Origin: G965205525 sp965205525
GTDB lineage: Bacteria; Pseudomonadota; Gammaproteobacteria; JABABF01
Direction: 5' to 3'
Assembly: GCA_965205525.1 (NCBI GenBank)
Contig: OZ242171.1
Span: 992,001 to 1,056,000, forward strand
DNA length: 64,000 nucleotides
This document shows positions 42,631 through 50,717 of the stretch, piece after piece (position 1 is the stretch's first letter; the number at the start of each line of letters is the position of its first letter). The position numbers were made by a program, and so were the translations under genes. The notes under the pieces are model-generated. The model worked only from the letters and a program-made list of their open reading frames with translations, searched no databases and was not told the origin of the DNA.

Positions 42631-42663
42631 TATTATAAGCGTCCGCAAATGCAGCATTGCTGC
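42631..42663. promoter_or_regulatory. Divergent gap/mfd promoter region
   Basis: TATTAT on the plus strand (42631-42636) and TATAAT on the minus strand (42637-42632) overlap, giving leaders of about 30 bases for mfd and gap. The perfect inverted repeat GCAGCA-T-TGCTGC spans 42651-42663 and could bind a regulator or fold in the mfd leader. No convincing -35 boxes. Confidence 0.4.
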
Positions 42664-42673
42664 TCCCCGTTTT

Positions 42674-45600
42674 ATGCATCAGCCCCTCCTCGCAGCGCCC
42701 CCGCTTCCCAGCACCCCCGGCAGGGAGACCCGCTGGCGCGGGCTGCACGGGGCAGCTGAGGGCCTGGCAGCGGCGGAGACAGCACGGGTCGGGCAGGTGC
42801 CGATGCTTCTGCTTGCCCGAGACAGCGATCATGCTCGGCAGCTGGAGGCGGAGCTCGGTTTCTTTCTAAACGGATGCGAAGACGCGCCGCCGGTGCTGTC
42901 CTTCCCGGCCCGGGAAACCCTGCCCTACGACTTGTTTTCTGACCAGGCGGATATCACCGCCGCACGCCTGCACACCCTGTACCAGCTGCCGACTCTGCAA
43001 GCCGGCATCATCGTCAGCACCGTCGCCGCCCTGCTCGGCCGCCTGCCGCCGCGCCGCTATATCACTGCCGGCAGCCTAGTCCTGCAACCCGGTGAACGCT
43101 GCTCGCTAGACGCGAGGATCCGCAATCTCACCGAAGGGGGATACCGCCGGGTGGAGCTGGTAACCGAGCGGGGCGATTTTGCTGTACGGGGCGGACTGCT
43201 GGATCTTTTCCCGAGCGGCAGCGAGCTGCCGGTGCGCATTGAGCTGTGTGACGACGAAGTGGAGTGCATCCGCCTGTTTGATCCGGACAGTCAGCGAACC
43301 GTGCGCTCGGTAGAGCAGGTGCATCTTTTGCCGGTGCGGGAATACCCCCTGGATGAAGAGGCCGTAGAAAGATTCCGCCGGCAATGGCATGCAGCGTTAG
43401 ATGGCTCCCCGGCGAGCGCGGCGATATACAAGGCCATCAGTGCCGGCAGCGCCGCCCCCGGCGCCGAATATTGGCTGCCCCTGTTCTTTGAGAAGACCGC
43501 CACCCTGTTTGACTATCTGCCGCCGGCGACGCTGCTGATAAGGACTCAGGGGGGAGCGGACATCGCCTCGGCTCTGTGGGACGATATTCAGCAGCGCTAC
43601 CGGGAGCGAGGCCGGGACCCGGAGCGTCCGCTGCTGCCGCCGCAGAGTCTATTCCTATCCCCCGACGAGCTAAAAACATCCTTTGACAAGCTGCCGGCGC
43701 TGCTCCTTTCGGGGGACCGCCAAGCCTCTGCCCCATCGGCCTCCCTGCCCGACCTCTGCTGGACACCGACAGACAAAAGCTCTATAGGCGCGCTTGGGGA
43801 TTTTATGCAGGCCGGGTCTTCGCCGCGAGTTCTGCTGACGACCGCCGCCCCGGGCCGGCGGGAAATCGCAGAGGAGCTGCTGCGCAGCTCTGGCCTGTCC
43901 GCCGTCCATACAGGAGGCTGGCAGGATTTTCTGCAAGGGGAAAGCGCACTTGCCATCGCAGTCACTCCCTTAGAACGGGGACTGCTGCTGCCAGAGGCCG
44001 GGCTCGCCCTGCTAAGAGAGGCTCGGCTGCCTGCACCCAGGGCCAGCTCTCCCCGGGTCCGGGTCCGGCGGCCAAGCGGCACTGCAGAGATGATCATCCG
44101 CCACTTAGCAGAGCTGCGGGCCGGGGAAGCAGTGGTGCACGAAAACCACGGGACGGGGCGCTACCGGGGGCTTGCGGCACTTACCGTGGACGGCATTGCC
44201 AACGAGTTCCTGGTGCTGGAATACGCCGACGAGGACCGCCTGTATGTGCCGGTGACAGACCTGGGCCAGGTACGGCGCTACAGCGGCGGCGACGAGCCGC
44301 CCCTGCATCGCCTGCGCAGCCGAAAATGGCGGCGTCAGCGGCAGCAGGCGGAGCAGAAGGCGCGAGACGCCGCCGCTGAGATCTTAGAAATTCATGCCCG
44401 CCGCGCCGCTCGCCCGGGCATCGCCTGCACCCTGCCGGCTGAAGAATACGCCACCTTTGTCAGCAAATTTTCCTTTGCAGAGACCCCGGACCAGGCACAG
44501 GCCATTGAAAGCGTGCTGGCAGACATGCTCCGCCCCGCCCCAATGGACAGGCTGATCTGCGGCGATGTGGGTTTCGGCAAGACGGAAGTGGCCATGCGGG
44601 CCACCTTTATCGCCATGTACAACAGCCTGCAAGTTGTCATACTCACCCCGACAACTCTCTTGGCCGACCAGCATTTTGAAAGTTTTCAGGAGCGCTTTGC
44701 AGACTGGCCGGTGCGCATTGTCCGTCTTTCCCGCCTCGGCACCACCAGCGGACAGCGGGCAGACCTGCGGGCAATCGCCTCCGGCGAGGCAGATATCGTG
44801 ATCGGCACCCATCGCCTGCTGCAGAGGGATGTGCAGTTTAAAAACCTGGGGTTGGCGGTCATAGACGAAGAGCACCGCTTCGGCGTACGCCACAAGGAGA
44901 ACCTGAAAAAACTGCGGGCCGAGATGGACATACTGGCCCTGACGGCAACACCGATCCCGCGCACCCTGTACATGGCCTTAGAAACCCTGCGGGATATTTC
45001 GGTCATCGCTACACCGCCGGAGGGACGGCTGCCAATTCGGACCTTTATCGCACCCGAAAGCGATATCTTAGTACGGGATGCACTGCTGCGAGAGCTCCGC
45101 CGAGGCGGTCAGGTCTACTACATTCACAACAATACGCGGAGCATGGAAGAGCGTGTGCGACAGCTGCAAAAAATGCTCCCCGATGCCCGCATCGGCATGA
45201 TCCACGGTCGCATGCACCGGCTGCAGCTGCAGCGCACCATGGCAGAATTCTACCGTCGGCAATACAACCTGCTGGTATGCACCACCATCGTGGAGAGCGG
45301 ACTGGATGTAGGCAACGCCAACACAATCATCATCGAGCGGGCGGACCGCTTGGGGCTCGCCCAGCTGCACCAGCTGCGCGGACGAGTCGGCCGCTCACAC
45401 CGGCAGGCCTATGCCTATTTTCTGACCCCCGAAACAGAGGCAGAGGCGCTGATGAGCCGGGAGGGTGTGCAACGCATGGAGGCGGTTGTCCGCAGCGGCG
45501 ACCTGGGCGCCGGCTTTGCCTTGGCCTGCCACGACATGGAGATCCGGGGTGCCGGCCAAGTGCTCGGAGAAGAGCAGAGCGGAGATATCCGCCAGGTAGG

Positions 45601-46123
45601 TTTTGCCCTGTATTCAGAAATGCTGGCCCGAGCGGTGCAGTCTCTGCAGGGGGATGACAGCCAGCCCAAGGGAAGTGCCAGCTGTGAGACAGAACTGCAG
45701 GTCACGGCGCTGCTGCCAGAAGAGTACGTGCCGGACCCGGGATTGCGCCTGGTGCTTTACAAGCGTCTGGCCCAAGCAGAGGACCGGGCAGCGCTCGAGG
45801 AGATGCGAGAAGAAATTGCAGATCGTTTCGGACCCCTTCCCCCACCTGCAGAAAACCTGCTGCGCACCCATGCCCTGCGCTTAGAAGGACATGCTCTCGG
45901 CATTGAAAAAATAAACTTGGGACCCCGGGGCGGGCAGATCTCCTTTGCTAAAGAGCCAGCGGTCTCTCCCGAGGCGGTGCTGGCCCTGATACAGCAGCAG
46001 CCCGAGCAATGGCAGATGGCAAATGCCCGCTGTCTGCAATTTCAAGGTGCGCTGCTCCGGGGAGAAGAATGCTTGGATTTTGCCGAGAAAACCCTCGCCA
46101 GCCTAGCCCGCATGTCCCGCTGA
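42674..46123 (+). CDS. mfd: Transcription-repair coupling factor Mfd
   Basis: A DNA translocase that removes stalled RNA polymerase and recruits UvrA. 1149 residues, normal length. The N-terminal UvrB-like domains (ETLPYDLFSDQADI, RGDFAVRGGLLDLFP) are followed by the RNA polymerase interaction domain (GEAVVHENHGTGRYRGL), the helicase core with Walker A GDVGFGKTEVAMRA and DEEH (VIDEEHRFGV), TATPIPRTLYM, the TRG motif region with RGRVGRSHRQAYAY, and the C-terminal UvrA-binding inhibitory domain. All motifs are intact. No ribosome-binding site is obvious before the ATG. Confidence 0.97.
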   Translation: MHQPLLAAPPLPSTPGRETRWRGLHGAAEGLAAAETARVGQVPMLLLARDSDHARQLEAELGFFLNGCEDAPPVLSFPARETLPYDLFSDQADITAARLHTLYQLPTLQAGIIVSTVAALLGRLPPRRYITAGSLVLQPGERCSLDARIRNLTEGGYRRVELVTERGDFAVRGGLLDLFPSGSELPVRIELCDDEVECIRLFDPDSQRTVRSVEQVHLLPVREYPLDEEAVERFRRQWHAALDGSPASAAIYKAISAGSAAPGAEYWLPLFFEKTATLFDYLPPATLLIRTQGGADIASALWDDIQQRYRERGRDPERPLLPPQSLFLSPDELKTSFDKLPALLLSGDRQASAPSASLPDLCWTPTDKSSIGALGDFMQAGSSPRVLLTTAAPGRREIAEELLRSSGLSAVHTGGWQDFLQGESALAIAVTPLERGLLLPEAGLALLREARLPAPRASSPRVRVRRPSGTAEMIIRHLAELRAGEAVVHENHGTGRYRGLAALTVDGIANEFLVLEYADEDRLYVPVTDLGQVRRYSGGDEPPLHRLRSRKWRRQRQQAEQKARDAAAEILEIHARRAARPGIACTLPAEEYATFVSKFSFAETPDQAQAIESVLADMLRPAPMDRLICGDVGFGKTEVAMRATFIAMYNSLQVVILTPTTLLADQHFESFQERFADWPVRIVRLSRLGTTSGQRADLRAIASGEADIVIGTHRLLQRDVQFKNLGLAVIDEEHRFGVRHKENLKKLRAEMDILALTATPIPRTLYMALETLRDISVIATPPEGRLPIRTFIAPESDILVRDALLRELRRGGQVYYIHNNTRSMEERVRQLQKMLPDARIGMIHGRMHRLQLQRTMAEFYRRQYNLLVCTTIVESGLDVGNANTIIIERADRLGLAQLHQLRGRVGRSHRQAYAYFLTPETEAEALMSREGVQRMEAVVRSGDLGAGFALACHDMEIRGAGQVLGEEQSGDIRQVGFALYSEMLARAVQSLQGDDSQPKGSASCETELQVTALLPEEYVPDPGLRLVLYKRLAQAEDRAALEEMREEIADRFGPLPPPAENLLRTHALRLEGHALGIEKINLGPRGGQISFAKEPAVSPEAVLALIQQQPEQWQMANARCLQFQGALLRGEECLDFAEKTLASLARMSR

Positions 46124-46154
46124 AAAGCGCGGTGAAGGCGCATAGGCGCCCTTG

Positions 46155-46655
46155 TCAGCGGTTGTCCACTCGCAGGCGAAAGGGTTTTCCTTTGTGCTCT
46201 AAGATCACGCCATTGCGTTCAATAGTGATTACCCGAAGCGTATTTTTCGCCTGCTGCCCCTCCCGCAGGGTCTCGCCGTTCAGGGTGATAAAGCTCGCCT
46301 GCGGCCGCCCCTGTGCGTGGACATGGGCAGTGAGTTTAAGGGGTGCAAGCCTGCTCTGCTTCGCAGAAGATAAATTTTCAAAATTGGGGATCGGCGCCGC
46401 TCTTCTAGATGCGCCTATGGGTGCTGCCGACCCGGCAGCACCGGGGGCATCCGGCACAGATGATCTTTCCCTCGGGAATAGAAGCCAGCCCCCCAGCACC
46501 AGGCCGTTTAGGAGCAGCAGAAGGAGCAGCCCCCTCCCCAACGGGTAGCGGCGCCCCACTCCCTCCGATGGCAGAGGGGCACTGTGCACACTCTGCTGCT
46601 CCCCCCGCCGACGCTCGCGTTCGGATTTGCGCAGTGCATCCAGAATATAAGACAT
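46155..46655 (-). CDS. gspB: General secretion pathway protein B-like
   Basis: 166 residues beginning MSYILDALRKSERERRRGE, the signature of GspB/ExeB. One transmembrane segment lies at about 43-61 (GLLLLLLLNGLVLGGWLLF), followed by a Pro/Ala linker and a periplasmic domain (NGETLREGQ, VIERNGVILEHKGKPF) resembling the PilP/GspC homology-region fold. It follows the ExeA-type ATPase gene by 11 bp. GspA/GspB help the type II secretin cross peptidoglycan; no other T2SS gene lies in the window. Confidence 0.88.
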   Translation of the reverse strand: MSYILDALRKSERERRRGEQQSVHSAPLPSEGVGRRYPLGRGLLLLLLLNGLVLGGWLLFPRERSSVPDAPGAAGSAAPIGASRRAAPIPNFENLSSAKQSRLAPLKLTAHVHAQGRPQASFITLNGETLREGQQAKNTLRVITIERNGVILEHKGKPFRLRVDNR

Positions 46656-46666
46656 GCTTCTCCCCC

Positions 46667-48268
46667 CTAGTTTTTTGTCAGTGCCGGTCCTCCGGCACCC
46701 AGTTCGTTTTGCAGATAAAGCAGTGTATGGGGACCGACTCTCCCATCCGTCTGCAGGCCGTGGGCGGCTTGGAATTCAAGCACCCAGTCCAAAAGCTCCC
46801 CTTCCAGCGCCCAGGCCGGATGCACCCGCTCGCCCTTTAGCCGGGCGCGGCTGGAAGCCAGCCAGGAGATCAGGGGGCCACTGTCTCCGCTTTTCAGGGG
46901 GGTGATAAAAGTCTCCGGGGGCTGCCACACCAGGGTGTAGCTCCCCTCCCAGCGCTCCCGCAGCAGCTGCAGAGGCACTTGGCGTGTCTCCCGACCGAGC
47001 AGCAGGACCGCATAGTCATCTCGCAGTGCCATCAGCCCGACCGTAAATATCCGCCCGTCATCCACCCGCACCTTCTCCAGGATGGCCGGCTTATCGTAGG
47101 CCTGCAGCAGGGCCAAGCTGCCCGTGCCGCTAAGACACAGGAGGTTGAGACGCCGGGCATGCAGACAGGGCGGCGCATCCTGCAGGGGCCGGTAGGCCGC
47201 GTTCCAAAGGCTGAACAGGCCGAGATACGCTGCCGAAGATGCGTCGATCTCGGAAAGATCCTCCGGCGCCGGCAAAAAGGATTCCTCGGGCTCCACCGGC
47301 ACCAGCGGCGCGGGCACCGCTGTGACTTCGCCGCCCTCATAGACGGCAGCAGATGACGGCAGCGGCGGCAGCTTGACAGGAAACCACACCGCCAAGAACA
47401 CCAGGGCAAAAACAGCGACAGCGACGGGCAGCAAGACACGCGGGCGAAGCCAGCGGGGAAATATATCGCTCAGCGTCTCCCGGGCCGCACCCAGCAAAAT
47501 ACCCGCATTCACCTGGCGGCGGCTGGCGGCATAGGCGCCGAGAAGGGCACGGTCGCACACTAGATTAATAATGCGGGGTATGCCTCTGCTCAGCTGGTAC
47601 AGGAGCTGCACCGCCATCGGAGAAAACAGTTCTCCCGGGCCGCCGGCCACGGCCAGGCGGTGCTCAATATAGGCATGCAGCTCGTTGCGGGACAGGGGCT
47701 CTAGGTGATAGCGCGCAGCGATGCGCTGGTTCAGCTGGCGCAGCTCCCGGCTGGAGAGCATATCGCGCAGCTCCGGCTGGCCGATGAGAATAATCTGCAG
47801 CAATTTTTTCTGTTCTGTCTCCAAGTTGGTCAGCAATCGCAGCTGCTCCAAGACACTGCTGGAAAGGTTCTGGGCCTCATCTATGATCAGCAGGGTATTG
47901 CGTCCCCTGGCATGTGTGCTGAGAAGGTGGCGATTGATGGCATCTAGAAACACCTTGCTGCTGGTGTTCCCCGCCGGACAATTGATCCCGCATTCATCGC
48001 AGATGGAGGCCAGCAGCTCAGTGACATTCAAGCGTGGATTCAAAATCAGAGCCACATCGCAATCCGGCGGCAGCTGCTTGAGCAAAGAGCGAATCACCGT
48101 CGTCTTGCCAGTGCCGACCTCTCCGGTGAGGAGCACGAAACCGCCGCTGTTCACACCGTAGAGCAGGTGGGCCAGCGCTTCCCTGTGCCGGGCACTCATG
48201 TACAGGTAGCCGGGATCTGGGGCAATAGAAAAGGGCGGCGACTTAAAGCCAAAATATTCGTAGTACAT
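46667..48268 (-). CDS. gspA: ExeA/GspA-type AAA ATPase with peptidoglycan-binding domain
   Basis: 533 residues. The N terminus YYEYFGFKSPPFSIAPDP is typical of the family. Walker A is GEVGTGKTT at 49-57, Walker B is LLIIDEAQN near 126-134, and sensor II follows in RGIPRIINLVCDRAL. One transmembrane helix is at about 282-304 (LLPVAVAVFALVFLAVWF). The periplasmic part ends with a PG_binding_1-like domain (WVLEFQAAHGLQTDGRVG). Together with GspB it forms an inner-membrane complex that modifies or marks peptidoglycan for secretin assembly. Confidence 0.92.
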   Translation of the reverse strand: MYYEYFGFKSPPFSIAPDPGYLYMSARHREALAHLLYGVNSGGFVLLTGEVGTGKTTVIRSLLKQLPPDCDVALILNPRLNVTELLASICDECGINCPAGNTSSKVFLDAINRHLLSTHARGRNTLLIIDEAQNLSSSVLEQLRLLTNLETEQKKLLQIILIGQPELRDMLSSRELRQLNQRIAARYHLEPLSRNELHAYIEHRLAVAGGPGELFSPMAVQLLYQLSRGIPRIINLVCDRALLGAYAASRRQVNAGILLGAARETLSDIFPRWLRPRVLLPVAVAVFALVFLAVWFPVKLPPLPSSAAVYEGGEVTAVPAPLVPVEPEESFLPAPEDLSEIDASSAAYLGLFSLWNAAYRPLQDAPPCLHARRLNLLCLSGTGSLALLQAYDKPAILEKVRVDDGRIFTVGLMALRDDYAVLLLGRETRQVPLQLLRERWEGSYTLVWQPPETFITPLKSGDSGPLISWLASSRARLKGERVHPAWALEGELLDWVLEFQAAHGLQTDGRVGPHTLLYLQNELGAGGPALTKN

Positions 48269-48317
48269 GGCGGCATTCTATAATGGACTGTGAATACTGT
48301 GCGGCGGGCCGGTTTTA

Positions 48318-49178
48318 ATGCGCCTTTTCCATTGCAGCCATTTTGCACCCTCTCCTTCCCTGCTGCCCCTCGGATGCCGGCAATCCCCGGGACTCTCTGC
48401 CGCCCTCCTCAAAGGCTGCTCCCTTCTGTGCCTGCTGCTCCTTGCCGGCGGCGCAGTCGCATCGGAACCGGCACCGCACTACCGGATAGAGACGCTGATC
48501 TTTGCTGTCCTCCGCGGGGGCGACGAAGGAGAATATTGGCAGCCCGGGGGAAACCTGTATTTCCCGGCAAACATGATGTACTTGGAGGCCACTGACTCCG
48601 CCTCTCAAAACCTCGGGAGCGATGAGGCTCCGCCGGAAGATGCGCGGCTGCCGTCGCGGGATTTGATCACACCTATATCGCTGCCGACGACGGCAGCGCA
48701 CTTGGCAGACGTACGAGAAAAACTAGAGGCCCAAGGTGGCTTTCGCATCCTCTTTCACGAGCTGTGGGAGCAGCCTGTGTACGATGAGGATGCCGCTCCC
48801 TACCTGCTGGTGCGAGGAGGACGTGAATACGGCAAACACCGGGAATTAGAGGGCGTTCTGCAATTGAGCATCAACCGCTATCTGCACCTGAAGGCAGACC
48901 TTCGCCTCAGCGCCTACCGCAGGGGACGACGGCGCGGCGGTCCCTGGCCGCTGCCGGCTGTGCCCCCTCAGCCGGATGCCGGCACCGATTTTCCAGCAGG
49001 CAAAATCCGGCAGGTCGTCCAAGTGCTAGAAGGGCTCTGGCAGGAGTCCAGAACCGAGCTGACAGTGGAGCGCACTGTGCGCCTGCACCAGCGCCGACGC
49101 ATGCGCAGCGGTGAACTGCACTATTTAGACCACCCGATGCTCGGCATGCTGGTGCTGGTCCGCCCGGCGGAGATTTAA
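48318..49178 (+). CDS. csiV: CsiV family protein
   Basis: 286 residues. A signal peptide (CSLLCLLLLAGGAVASEPA) precedes a mature domain starting YRIETLIFAVLRGG, the opening of the CsiV family, which binds peptidoglycan and supports growth under D-amino-acid or cell-wall stress in Vibrio. The C-terminal half has a repeated beta pattern around YLHLKADLRLSAY and the end motif RRMRSGELHYLDHPMLGMLV. Its place close to mfd supports the call. TATAAT at 48279-48284 may be its -10 element. The first ATG gives a long n-region, so a later start is possible. Confidence 0.8.
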   Translation: MRLFHCSHFAPSPSLLPLGCRQSPGLSAALLKGCSLLCLLLLAGGAVASEPAPHYRIETLIFAVLRGGDEGEYWQPGGNLYFPANMMYLEATDSASQNLGSDEAPPEDARLPSRDLITPISLPTTAAHLADVREKLEAQGGFRILFHELWEQPVYDEDAAPYLLVRGGREYGKHRELEGVLQLSINRYLHLKADLRLSAYRRGRRRGGPWPLPAVPPQPDAGTDFPAGKIRQVVQVLEGLWQESRTELTVERTVRLHQRRRMRSGELHYLDHPMLGMLVLVRPAEI

Positions 49179-49225
49179 CAGGTTGCAGGCCAGCCTCGGC
49201 CCGCAGGTGCCGCCCTGCTGCCCGC

Positions 49226-50266
49226 TCACGAATTTTCAGAACGGGGCGGAAAATCCAAGGTGCGGGTCGGAAAGGCGATATCGGCACCGTGCCCGGTTAC
49301 GATGGCATAAATTTTAAGCAGCACATCGTGCTTGATTTCCATGTATTCCGACCAAGCGGTAGCGACGGTATAGGCGTTGACCAAAATATCAAGAGAAGAG
49401 CCGCCGAAGCGATCAAAAGCCACCAGCTGCGGCTTCTCCTGGCAAATGCCCGCATGCTCTGCCAGCATGGTTTTAATATCCTCGGCCACCCTTGGCAGCA
49501 GCGCGGCATCCGCATAGCGCAGACCGACCACTTCCCGGATGCGACGATGGTCAATGCCGCTGGTATTCTCCACCACGCTGCCAGCCAAGGTCGTGTTCGG
49601 CACATAGAGAATCTCCCGCGTATAGGCGCGAATCTTGGTGATGCGCCAGCCGGTTTCCACCACCCGTCCCTCAATGCCGACATCCTTGCAGCAAATAAAA
49701 TCCCCATCCTTGAAAGGAGGATCCAAATAAATCAGGATGCCGGCTAAGAAGTTAGCGAGTATATCCCTGGCTGCCAAGCCCACTACCAGGCTGCCGATGC
49801 CGCCGAAGGTAAGCAGAACGGAGATGTTGTAGCCTAGGATCTGCATGCCCACCAGCAGCCCCAGTACGCCGAAACCGGCCTGCAGCAGCCGTGCTATGAG
49901 GTTTACCGATGTAGGCTCAAAACGGTGGGGACCCTCCCTCTGCAGAAAATACAGGCGCATGGAATCGGCCATGCGAATGAGGATCCAAATCACAAGACCC
50001 AAGATGAGAAGCTCCTGACTCCGCTCCAGCCAGACGGAGGGCGCAATCTCCAAAAGTCTGAGGATGGTGAGCAGAGCCGAAAGCCAGATGGCCAGACTCG
50101 CCGTCAGGAAAATATTTCTCAGCAGTGCAGGGTGACGGAGCCACATCCCGAATCTTTCTCCTCGCTTGAGGCGCCCCTGCAAAGAGCGCAGAAGAAACTG
50201 CAGGATGAACGCAACTGCTACAGGAATAACAAGATCAAATTCAAAGTGTTGCAACAAAGAATTCAT
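49226..50266 (-). CDS. MscS-family mechanosensitive ion channel
   Basis: 346 residues. About four hydrophobic segments in the N-terminal 150 residues end in the pore-lining helix (VLLTFGGIGSLVVGLAARDILANFLAGILI) with its Gly/Ala pattern, followed by the beta domain (FKDGDFICCKDVGIEGRVVETGWR) and C-terminal alpha/beta domain. It releases solutes on osmotic down-shock. The CCKD residues in the beta domain are unusual but not diagnostic. Third gene of a topA-hypothetical-mscS series on the same strand, separated by 39 bp from the gene before it. Confidence 0.92.
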   Translation of the reverse strand: MNSLLQHFEFDLVIPVAVAFILQFLLRSLQGRLKRGERFGMWLRHPALLRNIFLTASLAIWLSALLTILRLLEIAPSVWLERSQELLILGLVIWILIRMADSMRLYFLQREGPHRFEPTSVNLIARLLQAGFGVLGLLVGMQILGYNISVLLTFGGIGSLVVGLAARDILANFLAGILIYLDPPFKDGDFICCKDVGIEGRVVETGWRITKIRAYTREILYVPNTTLAGSVVENTSGIDHRRIREVVGLRYADAALLPRVAEDIKTMLAEHAGICQEKPQLVAFDRFGGSSLDILVNAYTVATAWSEYMEIKHDVLLKIYAIVTGHGADIAFPTRTLDFPPRSENS

Positions 50267-50305
50267 ATGAAATATATACCGGGCATCGCTCCGGAAGAAG
50301 ATGTT

Positions 50306-50620
50306 TTAGTGGACAGTAAAAGTCCCATCCTCCTGCTCGGAGTTATCGCTGTCCACGAAAATGACACCCTCGGCAGTCTTGTTTTTAGCCTTTTCCTTTT
50401 CCTTTCCTTTTTCCTGAATCTGGCTGAAGGCATAGATGCCAGCCTGCACCATGTGCCTGGCAATTTCCATCTGAATACCCTGCATGTAGGCCGCAGATTC
50501 CTTGGAGAAGCGAATCAGAACCATAGGCTCTCCCTGATTGTCGGTGCGCCGCAGGACGATATCGCCATTTTTCAGCTCGGTCAGTTCCAAATATGCAGAT
50601 GAAATTTGTTTAGTGCTCAT
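50306..50620 (-). CDS. Conserved hypothetical protein (about 104 aa)
   Basis: A small soluble protein beginning MSTKQISSAYLELTELKNGD; residues 20-45 form beta strands (IVLRRTDNQGEPMVLIRFS), followed by a helix (AAYMQGIQMEIARHMVQAGI) and an acidic/lysine tail. I do not know a defined function; similar short proteins occur near topA/lexA in Pseudomonas-type genomes, from memory. The start could also be the ATG five codons upstream; neither has a good ribosome-binding site. It lies between topA and mscS and is probably co-transcribed. Confidence 0.7.
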   Translation of the reverse strand: MSTKQISSAYLELTELKNGDIVLRRTDNQGEPMVLIRFSKESAAYMQGIQMEIARHMVQAGIYAFSQIQEKGKEKEKAKNKTAEGVIFVDSDNSEQEDGTFTVH

Positions 50621-50717
50621 GGTATTCGCCGTCATCTCCGAAGATGGCACAGTTTTCAGGAAACCCTAATGATAGCACTAAAAGAAATGCAGCACACCCA
50701 ATTGCCCAGGACGGGGG

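Noticed and set aside
46137..46150. Short GGCGC-ATAG-GCGCC hairpin between mfd and gspB as terminator
   Set aside because: Only a five-base stem and no T-run; not listed as a feature.
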